Below are positions 25,437 through 34,781 of a DNA stretch of 64,000 nucleotides, piece after piece; position 1 is the stretch's first letter; each line of letters starts with the position of its first letter. Source of the DNA: Erythroxylum novogranatense (Eukaryota > Streptophyta > Magnoliopsida > Malpighiales > Erythroxylaceae). The notes beneath the pieces were generated by a model. That model was not told the DNA's origin. It saw only the letters and a list, made by a program, of their open reading frames with translations, and searched no databases. Location of the stretch: positions 6,047,001 to 6,111,000 of the forward strand of contig CM057229.1 in NCBI GenBank assembly GCA_029891385.1, given 5' to 3'. The translations under genes were made by a program, and so were the position numbers.

Positions 25437-25593
25437 CTAAAGATCATCTGCTATCTTATGTAGAAGCATCTGAAGTGCTTGCCTTATAGTGGGCCTTGTA
25501 TCCTTGTCCTCCTGTATACACTGCCTTGCCACTTGGACTAGAGTATCCATCTTAGCAACCTCACTGCCTTCCAACTTTGTATCCATAATTTCT
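25437..25593 (-). pseudogene. Receptor-kinase C-terminal fragment (split pseudogene, part 1)
   Basis: Encodes EIMDTKLEGSEVAKMDTLVQ onward through CIQEDKDTRPTIRQALQMLL, matching the last 45 or so residues of RLK2 and ending with a six-residue tail that RLK2 has lost to a stop. The frame is cut at 25593 by an LTR-type end TGTAGCACC. The interrupted piece resumes at 32513-32831 after about 6.9 kb of retroelement sequence. Confidence 0.85.
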
Positions 25594-27767
25594 TGTAGCA
25601 CCCCACTTTCGTAAGACTCGAATCCAACATCGATAATGATATCCAAGTCTGTGCCTCGTGAGAGTGGTGTGCTAAAATACTTACTCAACCAAAGCGGTAT
25701 AATTTTTTTTGACACAGACACACATGCGGAAGTCAATAATCAAATAGGGCATAAGCCCTTTCCCATCATACAATGTCATTTACAAAATTCCCATATGACC
25801 ATTTGACCTTTTCACAATTACAAACACTTAAGTCATTTCAAAATACAATTTATACGGAAGCTGCAGAATATATAATTTAATACAAAAATAAAGACATGAA
25901 TGTAGACGCGAACTGATCCCGACCACTATCCTTCACTTGAATGTTGTAGGTATACTTCCGTTGGCCTAACGGGATATTCTTCTGAATCCTGAAAAATATT
26001 TACAAATTTTTGGTGAGTTTTGCGAACTCAGTGAGTGACCATTATCGATGACTCACTCATCATATAACACACAAATCATGTTCACATCATTTTCATTTCA
26101 TATTCAATATAATTTAATCATTTATATCATGCATATGCAGTGCACATGAGACTCACTTTCCATTTGTTACTTTGTTGTGACCTAGTGCCTAAACTGTCCC
26201 GTATCCATTAGATACCGGGCTCATTAATAACTGTCCCATATAGGGCTCACTAAACGTTGAGCCTGAGGCTCTAAATCACTTTTGAACTCGAGGCTCTTTT
26301 TCACACGTTGAGCTTGAAGCTCGATCGGTGGCTACTCTGGTCACAACTGCCATTATGTTGCATGCATTCATGCGATGGAATGCATCACTCACACTTGCAT
26401 ATCCCATTCGATCACTTTCTCATATCATCGGACCTTAGTCCGGCATTCTACATTGAAGTGGAGAATTCCACAATTTTATTCATATCCAAATACAAATGCA
26501 CATTTAAACACTTCAATATCTCATTCATATAGCACCTTCATCGGACCTTCATTGTCCGAATTTCAACAATCAAGACACATTCATAATTAGTCATAATCAC
26601 TCAGTTTATAACATAAACAAAACAAACAATAAAGTAATACCATTTAGGTCTACTCACAGTACGCTCCAAAATAGCATTTGCTTTCGAATTCTGGAACTTT
26701 AGAATGTGGACACTTGACCTGCCCAGCCCATATATGCAAAACACTCATTTCACACTCATCAATAAGTACACACAGATAATAATTGGACTATGTATGAATT
26801 TTTTGATGTGTAGATTGAAAGTTATGGTATGATAAAGATAAATGGGTTAGGTGCATCAACAGCGGACAAATGGAATATAGTGAAACGGACATAAGAATTT
26901 AAAGAAGTGGATTGTCAAAGGAGAGATGGAGTGTTTTTGTAAGTCCCACCTTGGCAAGGTGTGCTCATATTTGGAGAAAGGATAATTTAAGCTATATGAA
27001 TTGGTATGTATGAAAATTATCATGAGTTAGTGTTATTGGTGAAAGATGTTTTAAATTCACACTATGTGATATGTGAATAAGTTCTGACATAATGACATGA
27101 TCGACAGAGATAGATTGACAGCATACAAAGTAAAAGTTAGTGAGTAATCTGAAATATACTGATGAAATTGTCAAGATAGTATAATAGCTGAATCAGTGAT
27201 TGAAGGACATATTGAGTTATCAGTTGTGGTCATTGGAAAGAGCGTATTTGAGTGATGAAGTATATGGGGAATGGAGGAACATATGAGGAAAACACCCTAT
27301 TCTCAACTTCATGACAACTTTTGAAACTCTTAGATACAGAATTGAAATTCAACGTCTTCATATGAAATGTAGCCATATGTTTATAGTTTAATTCAAATTA
27401 AGAATCATCTCGTTTGGATAACTAGAGAAAAAGTTATGGCTAGCAGACCAAAGCCCACTCAGGGAATATTTCCCAGATCACTATCAATTTTTGTTTCTAG
27501 ACATTTCCTTATCACAACTCATACCAGATTACTCTTTTTTACTCCTTCTACTCCTCATTTTAAAAAAAAAATCAGATTTAACATCAATTATATCCTGAAG
27601 TTGTCAATGAATGCATGTACCACTTTTTATGCGAAAACGTTCCGTATTTATGTGCATATATACTAACATTATGCATGAGCTAGAAAATGCACTGTCTAAA
27701 TTTCTCTTTGAGCTCACATGTACTGAAATTTCGGGTCATAACCGTTACTATGGGGACTGGATGTTAT
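25594..27767 (-). repeat. Gypsy-type LTR arm, minus orientation
   Basis: The reverse complement starts TATAACATCC (27767), preceded by a purine tract AAGAGGGGGAGAAA, and ends GTGCTACA. It shares with 28843-30384 and 41856-44541 the motif CCTGAAAAATA..TGGTGAGTT..GAACTCAGTGAG..CATCGATGATGG and the block of GAGC/GCTC short hairpins (about 26240-26330). The first 120 or so bases (25610-25720) differ and match part of 28690-28830, so the end has been altered. Confidence 0.6.
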
Positions 27768-28417
27768 ATTTCTCCCCCTCTTAATAAATTTCGTCCTCAA
27801 AATTTTTAGCCGATTGATTAATACGGTAGAGGTGATAATGTGAAAAAGGGGCCCAATCGTGGTGCAATCTTCACGATCGAGAATAGATACAACGGGAAAA
27901 TTGTTGTCCTGAATCAAATGAGATTAAGGCATCTTGAATATAAGTTATTAATTGATGAATTGCCTTAAAAGACATCTCTGGAAAAGAGATGGAATGATCT
28001 TGATGATTTATGCCAAAGTATTAGAGTAAATGAAATTGTTTAGTGCCTCATAGAGCCTCATTACAAGAGCTTACAATATGTTTCGATCTTGTAAGCTATG
28101 GCACAACTTGATCCTATTTGGGATGTTTATTGATGTAAAGTAGCCAACCTTATAAGTGGATTTTAAATTCGAGGTGACACTATTGTAAATGTGAGGAGAA
28201 AATAGGTCTACATTATATTTGATGTAAATATGTTCGAGAGATCCAAATTGAATATGAGGAAGTGAGACCAATACTCAAAGTGATGAATTCAATGAATTGA
28301 AAATGTGTGGAGGAACTAGTACGATTGAATAGGCATCCGAATAAGTCAATGTGAATGTAAGGAAATTGAATGAAAAGAGAAAATTATTAGAGACATGAAG
28401 TCAAGTGGGAGACCAAA
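27768..28417 (-). pseudogene. Remnant of gypsy pol 3' end
   Basis: Directly inside the purine tract. The minus strand reads FPVVSILDRE and later LKILRTKF, resembling the chromodomain-containing C-terminus of plant chromovirus polyproteins and the usual LRTxF end before the tract. The rest is not recognisable. Part of it (about 28138-28400) resembles the reverse strand of the window start. Confidence 0.4.
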
Positions 28418-28842
28418 TTTTTTTTTATACCACTTTGGTTGAGTAAGTGTTTTAAGCTTCACGCCACCACCTTTGGGTTTTATTATTATTATTATTTGTT
28501 ATTGGTATTATTAGTTTTTAACTATATCTTGAGACATTTAGTACGGACTTATTTTTTTCGGATATCACCATCGATGTCCTATGGTTCGAGTCTTGCAGAG
28601 ATGGGGATCTATATTTATGTGGTATCGAGCCAGTTTACATAAATGTAGCACCCACTCCTGGAGACCAAAAGCTTTGGTTGAGTAAGTGTTTTATGCAACC
28701 CGACATCGATGGTGATATCCGATAGCCCCATCCGTAAGGCTGAACCCGACATCGATGGTGATATCCGAGTCCGTACCTCGTGAAGGTGGCGTGGCTAAAA
28801 CACTTACTCAACCAAAGCGGTATAAATTTTTTTTATTTGTTT
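28418..28842. repeat. Small inverted-repeat element
   Basis: The ends are reverse complements: ATACCACTTTGGTTGAGTAA at 28429 and TTACTCAACCAAAGCGGTAT at 28803, with more inverted pairing inside (GGATATCACCATCGATG and CATCGATGGTGATATCC, the latter present twice). A half copy lies at 25621-25716. It is flanked by T-rich runs. Class unknown; MITE-like or part of a larger foldback. Confidence 0.5.
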
Positions 28843-30384
28843 TATTTGTTTTTTTATATTTTTTATTTGTTTTATTTGTTTTTATTTGATTAATTTTAAA
28901 TGCTAATTCTTTTGTGCATAACTCTTGCACCCGACATCCGATTAACCTGGTTCTCGAGGCATCGAATTCTTATATTATTTAATTTCATTTATTTGTGAAA
29001 TTGAGAATTTTTAGAGTTGAAATTGTCAAGGATTGGTTAGGTCGAAGTGAGGGGTCCGGATCATGATTTTTCTGATCCATCTTTTATTTATAATTGGACG
29101 TATAGAGGTCCGAATTGAGTGATTTTAGTGTCAATGAGTTTATAATGTTTAGAGGAAATTTTTTTGTGACAGAAATTTGTGCAATAGTGCTTGAAATTTC
29201 ACGAACATGCATTGTACACATCTAAAATGTTACATGTGCATTATTGAATCTTTCTGATTGTGCATTTGGTAATGTGTGATTATTGTGATTGTTATAGAGG
29301 CACAGTTGGAACGTCATCCCACAGACGTTGCCGAGACTTTCCGGTATTAGCTCGGAAGCTATTGGTGAGTAACCTAGATGGTTTCTCGATTATTAATTGT
29401 TTATAATTTGCACTTATAACATTGTGGAGAATAATGGTGGTCTTTGGGTTTGTTTATGCCTGGTTCCGGACCGAAGGTGTTCGATGTATTGAGAGATTAT
29501 GACATAGAAGTGTTATATGTGATTTGGAATGTGATTAATTGTGAACTACTTGTGTGAATGCAGTAATTTGGGACCGAATATGATGTGAGCTTTGCTTTAT
29601 ATTGCCATGTGCATTCCATGCATAATGCATGATCAGTAATTGACAGTTGTGACAGGAGCAGCCACCGAGAGCTTAAAGCTCAACGTATTTGGGTCTCGAG
29701 CTCACAGTGCTTCAGAGCCTCAGGCTCAACGAATAATGCGCCCTTATTAGGACAATTTAGGCGCTCGGTCACAACAACGTAATAAATTGGTAAAAGGGTC
29801 ACATACGCATTACATATGCATTTGACTGAATATCTGTGATTTGAGTGAAAAGCGAAAGGCTTTGTGTTCATGTAAATAATCATGTGGTACATATGAATGA
29901 GTTATTATGCTATACTGTGATTTGTTTGACTATGCATAAATTGGGTGAACCATCGATGATGGTTCCTCACTGAGTTCGTAAACTCACCCAAAATTGCAAA
30001 TTATTTTTCAGGAATGAGAGAGTAGACTCTTAGCTCTAGAGGGACTTTTCCTACCGTGTAGATCATGTTGGCAAGAGAAGTCATAGCTCATAGGTCGGTC
30101 AGCTGAGATCTTTTGGGGATGACCTAGTTATGTTTTTTGTAGGAGATTTCTTTTGAAGTAATGTACTGACGGTGAAAAAAGCGATGCTTATGTAAATTAC
30201 TGCTTTTGATGATATGAAATGAGAAAAATTTATAGTTTAAAATTAGTGGTTTTCATATTGATGTTGTATAATTATTGATGCCATATGAGGATGCAGTGGT
30301 GATTGTTAAGTAGTCACTCTTATCGTAAGATATGTATCGAATGACCCACGGTGTCGAATATACTTTATGGTAGGTGGTGCTACA
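28843..30384 (+). repeat. Gypsy-type LTR arm, plus orientation
   Basis: Similar to the solo LTR at 41856-44541: GCCGAGACTTxCCGGxAxTAGCTCGGAAG, GGTGAGTAACCTAG, the GAGC/GCTC hairpin block (29665-29735), GGTTCCTCACTGAGTTCGTAAACTC, and the end GGTGGTGCTACA. The 5' start is not clear. Confidence 0.65.
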
Positions 30385-30830
30385 TCTCTTCATTCCACGG
30401 TGACTTGAGTAGCTATGATAAGGTAAACATCCACCTTGGAGGTGCTACATCTCTTCATCCACGGTCCTTAAGAATGAAGAAATTTGTTTAGTATTTTATT
30501 CCACAAGGTATCGCTTGTCTTTATGCCCATTTCACTAAAGCCCAAACCTTCAAAACCATAAACATCTCCTCCTCCTCACTACTTTGAGTAGCATGAGTTC
30601 CTATTGGAAATTTGTTTTAGTTAGAGTTTCACCTGCTCAGTTTGAGTCTTAGAATACGAGGATGGGAAAGAAGTCGTCATAGCCCTCGATAAATTTGTTT
30701 AGTGTTAAAGAATACAAAACGCCGCGATTTATTCTCACAGACAAATGGAAACCGAGAAAACCGACGGCCAAAAGGGCATGATTCACCCGCTGTGAATAAA
30801 GATTAATTTAGATGTAAATGATTTAAGCTT
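30385..30830. repeat. Duplicated, scrambled receptor-kinase fragment
   Basis: Contains pieces of the kinase 3' region (CATCTCCTCCTCCTCACTAC, TTTGAGTAGCATGAGTTCC, ACATCCACCTTGGAGGTG) mixed with the flank AATTTGTTTAGTATTTTATTC. Content and order parallel 32513-32945, so the two form direct repeats of about 430 bases around a gypsy fragment. It begins with the LTR-end/kinase junction GCTACATCTCTTCAT, which recurs at 30440 and 32507. Confidence 0.65.
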
Positions 30831-32512
30831 GAAAAAGAAATCGAATCCCTCATACAAAGGGAAGGTTAGGTCGGTTAAGTGAAGCCTTTAACGAAATGCC
30901 GACGGATAATCACAGACCGATCGATCGACACGATCACTACCTCTTACAGGCTAAATGATGTGAATGACTGAGGGAGGCGTATCACTAATACAGATAGTCG
31001 ATTTAGAAGAGAGAGGGCGATCGAGGGAAAGAAATGATGAAACATCGAGCAACAAGACGACCCACCAATCAAGTTATTAACACGATATTCGTGGAAATGC
31101 AAAGAAGTGATCCACCACCAAAGGGAGAAAAGATATGCCAAATGCCTGCAGAGACTCATCCACAAAAGCCGAGGGAGAACGACGAGATGATATCATTCGA
31201 TGAACCGACCGATGGAGTAAGTTGCCCTCATGATGACGCACTCGTGGTAAACCGAACATGGATGGTTACGAGGTGAAGCGGGTGATGATAGATACGGCAG
31301 CTTTACGACTTGCTATATTATGAGGCATTCAAGGGATGAAGGTACCAAGATCGACTACTACCAACAGACGGCCCCATTAAAGGAGTAACCGAGGCCGCGC
31401 CACCCGTCACCGGTGAATTTGAAAGTGAAGTTCGGATGTGGCCATGTCGATAGAAGGGACGCTGAGTTCCTAGTCGTCAAGTTTCAAGGCGATAACGCAA
31501 TAATCGAACGAGCTACTCAAATGCCCTCGATCGATCGCTCCACCTACTACCAAGTTATGAAGTTCCCACACCCCACTGAGTTGGTGTTGTCGAGGTCGCC
31601 AGAGAATTGCTAGGGAATGTTACTTAGCGTAAACGAAGATATTAGACGAAGATCCCGACGAGCCTCTTGATGTAAGAGCCGACGAGGAGATGGATAGGAT
31701 GAACCCAAAGGAAGAAACACAATTGGTCTGACCGACGTTCTTGATCTTCTAAATTCACAAACCTAGGTTCGAAATGTAGGCTACCTAGTTAAAGAAATCA
31801 TGATCTGTGAAAAAATAGATCGGTTTTCATTGTGCCGAGCGATATGCGAATTTCCGATCGATTCACGGCCGCACTCCTCAGATTCTAGATGACTACAAGT
31901 CGATCGATGAAAAAGCGATGGCACGCAAGGAGGCGAAGGCGGGTGATCGAGAAAGAAGTAGAAAAGTTACCGAGGCCGGGTTCATCCGAGAAGTCAAGTA
32001 TCCTAAATGGCTCGCCAATGTGGTTTTAGTGAAAAGAAGAACGGGAAGTGGAATGTGCATAGATTTCACCGATTTGAATAAAGCATGTCCAAGCGACGGC
32101 TTCTCCTGCCCAAGATCGACCGCCTAGTAGACTCTACCTCGTGGCATGAACTCCTCGCTCGACGCTTTCTGCTATCACCAGATTCAAATGAGTCCGAAGA
32201 CGAAGAAAAGACCACCTTCATAACCGATCAAGGCACATATGCTATCAAGTAATGCCTTTTGGCTCCGAAGAACGCTGGCTAACCTATCAACGACTCGTCA
32301 TGGAAGTCTTTAAGAAGAAGATCGGTTATTCGGTGGAAGCTTATATGGATGATATGGTGGTAAAAAGTAAGACGGCCATGAGTATGTGAAGATCTCAAGA
32401 GGTCTTCAGCACTGAATAAATTTCAGATGAAGTCAACCCAAAAATGCATTTTGGGTGGCATCCGAAAATTCTAGGGTTTATGATCACCAACCTGATAAGG
32501 TAGTGCTACATC
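30831..32512 (+). pseudogene. Ty3/gypsy gag-pol fragment
   Basis: Plus-strand remnant with the protease region (CPHDDALVV near 31220; later QGDNAIIERATQ and YYQVMKFP at 31413-31613) and reverse transcriptase (AGFIREVKYPKWLANVVLVK and CIDFTDLNKACPSD at 31960-32100; then AYMDDMVVKSK near 32340 and QMKSTQKCIL near 32425). These motifs are typical of non-chromovirus gypsy elements (Athila/Tat branch). The frame breaks repeatedly. It has no LTRs of its own and a different codon and GC style from its surroundings. Confidence 0.75.
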
Positions 32513-32831
32513 TCTTCAATCCACGGTGCCTTTCCACAAGGTACAGGTCGCTTGTCCTTTGCCCATTTCACTAGCCTTCTAAACATCTCCTCCTCCTCAC
32601 TACTTTGAGTAGCATGAGTTCCCGTTGCAGGACAGTGCCCTGTGATTATCTCCAACACAACAATCCCGTAGCTGGAAACATCCACCTTGGAGGTGATTGG
32701 TAAACTGGACACCCACTCAGGAGCCATGTAACCCCTTGTTTCTCTTATTTTTGAGAAATTCAAGTTTCTAAGGTCATCTCGGTTTAGTAGCTTTGATAAA
32801 CCGAAATCTGACACCTTAGGTTGGAAATTTG
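32513..32831 (-). pseudogene. Receptor-kinase fragment (split pseudogene, part 2)
   Basis: Encodes NFQPKVSDFGLSKLLNRDD through GYMAPEWVSSLPITSKVDV to KAPWIEE, about 100 residues of a kinase C-lobe nearly identical to RLK2 (for example IRETRG for IRGTRG, VSSYG for VYSYG). It continues the fragment at 25437-25593. At 32831 it is fused to RLK1 3'-flank-like DNA, apparently at the shared word GGTTGGAA..TTTGAGTC, so the rest of the gene is missing. Confidence 0.88.
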
Positions 32832-33520
32832 TTTTAGTTAGAAGTTTCAAGTTTGAGTCTTAAGAACGAATAAATTTGTTTAGTATTTTATTCGTAAATG
32901 ATTCAGTGTGAATAAAGATTAATTTAGATGTAAATGATTTAAAAATATTTTTTTAATTGAGATTTTCTTAAAAAAATCTCTTGAAAAAAAGAGAGGAAGA
33001 GAATGGACTTGAATTGAAAGAAGTATTGTTCTTTTAATTTAAATATTTTGTGACAATAAATAGGAAAAATGACTTTTGTACTTTAATTTGGCCGTGCAAT
33101 TTTAATAATCTTCGACGAAGGATACAGTTTTGCTTCTTCGTGTGGCTGTGTTTGTAATTTTATAATCTTTGATTAATATTTTTATCTATTGTAAATTTTA
33201 ATTTTAGTTTTTATTTTGTGTTTTCAATTTTAGTTTTTACTTCAAATAATAAATTTAATTATTAGTACTAGATAAAAGTTAAAGATAATTTATTTTTAAT
33301 TAAAAAATCATTTTAATTTATTATATATTTTTATTTTATTAAAATAAATAATTTTAAATTTTAAATAAATTTGAATTATATATTTGAAAGATATTTTAAA
33401 TTTAATTATATCTATTAAATTAAATTAATTACAAGAATTAATAATATTACTAAGTAAAATTAAATTATGAATTAAGTTAACTACATATAGTAAAACAATG
33501 AATTATTTATAGTTTTTATT
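32832..33520. repeat. Segmental duplication, copy 2 (RLK1 3' flank)
   Basis: Matches 21190-21812 with small indels and one extra stretch (about 33012-33045). It ends at a sharp junction at 33520, where the equivalent of 21813-24076 is missing and RLK1 coding sequence begins. Confidence 0.85.
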
Positions 33521-33935
33521 AGCTATTATCCAGAACAAGATTACCAATGTCCAGGAGGTGTAATTGCGATGGAGAAAGGGATTCTGTTTTTGTGGACCAA
33601 GCGGTTGACTTTTTTGCATCAGTTAAGATAAGATTTCCATTTTCATGCAGCAAGAGCTTTGAGCTTTTGCCATTAACTGGAAAATCACGATTAGCCATCC
33701 AAACAATCTTACAATTGGAACTACAAGATGGTTTGCTGAACCATATTGCAAAGCCATAAGCGTTGTCGCCGACAGGATGAAATCCGGCAGAAAAAATCCC
33801 ACTTGGTGAAATCAAAACATCCTCTGATTTCTCCACCGAAAGAGATGACCCTGCGGTCAGAGTAGACAACGTAAAAACAGAACCAGGAGCGGAGGCCAAC
33901 AAAGACAGGGCAAACAGGGAACAGAGAATGCTCAT
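33521..33935 (-). pseudogene. RLK1 5'-fragment duplicate
   Basis: Encodes the signal peptide and most of the lectin domain of RLK1 (about 138 residues). I counted only a few nucleotide differences over about 417 bases against 24073-24489; three change the protein (Asn67Ser, Thr76Lys, Gln97His in RLK1 numbering). It breaks off after GNLVLDNS at the deletion junction, so no kinase is encoded. The high similarity indicates a recent duplication. Confidence 0.92.
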
Positions 33936-34558
33936 ATTGAAATTCAGAAGATGAAGGCAGCAGAGAATTGCAGGACAGGGGAAATTTTAGTCAGAGAATA
34001 AATTTGATACCAGGTGCGAAATGGATTGGCAAACATAGGTAGACTAAGAATGTAATCCTAAATCTACGTGCTTACAAAGGACCAACTTTTTTCTTAGTGT
34101 AAGAAGACATTTCCTTTCACTGTTCATACATGGAAATCAACAGAGGTGACAAAAATCGGCGCCGGTCCTACGCTCTTCCCCTTGCCAGAAGCAACATCCA
34201 ATATATGATATTAAATGCTGGGTCTATGGGCGCTGACCAGTGACCACAATTTCAAAGCCGAAGATAACGCAGGCATGCCTCTGAGATTGGTGGAATACCC
34301 TAAGTAGAACAGGTGGTCCAACCTTGGAGATGTAATTGACATGTTGAAGGACAAGTCAAACTTTGGGGCTTTACTTAAAAATGTGTTAGGCAAAGGCAAA
34401 CATGAAGCAACCGTGCTTGGTCAAAGATTATCAAAGCTTGATCTTTTATCAGTTTCCATTAACCCTCTCTGCCTCTAGAAGGCTTGGTGCATCAGGAGTC
34501 AGGACTGTGCCTAATAATCAACTGACTAAAAGTTATTATAAACTACTTCTTTCAATGA

Positions 34559-34593
<35 letters not shown>

Positions 34594-34781
34594 CACTTTT
34601 ATATATATATATCTTATTTATGTTATGCTTGAAACACATTTAATCACATATAAAAGAGGGAAAGTTTTCTTTCACTCCTAGGTATACAAATAGTCGGTAA
34701 GAAAGTTAAATGGCAAAAAGGGAACAATTCCATTATCAAGAAGATCACTTCCTCGTTTATAGCCTAAAGATCATCTGCCAT
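33936..34781. repeat. Duplicated RLK1 5' flank; 3' flank of RLK2
   Basis: Parallels 24490-25436, including TCATACATGGAAATCAA, GCTCTTCCCCTTGCCAGA and CTTTCACTCCTAGGTATAC. It includes a short GT/TA microsatellite (34561-34612). No gene of its own. Confidence 0.8.

Larger units (their letters stand above)
25594..30384. mobile_element. Composite Ty3/gypsy-type insertion in a kinase pseudogene
   Basis: Its ends are TGTAGCACCCC (25594) and GGTGCTACA (30384), with 5-base flanks TTTCT and TCTCT that look like one diverged target duplication; intact RLK2 reads ATCTCTTC at that site. Inside are two related LTR-like arms in opposite orientation (25594-27767 minus, about 28843-30384 plus), a short gypsy pol remnant and a small inverted-repeat element. 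Both arms resemble the solo LTR at 41856-44541. This is not a normal element with two direct LTRs, so rearrangement or nested insertion is likely. Confidence 0.6.
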
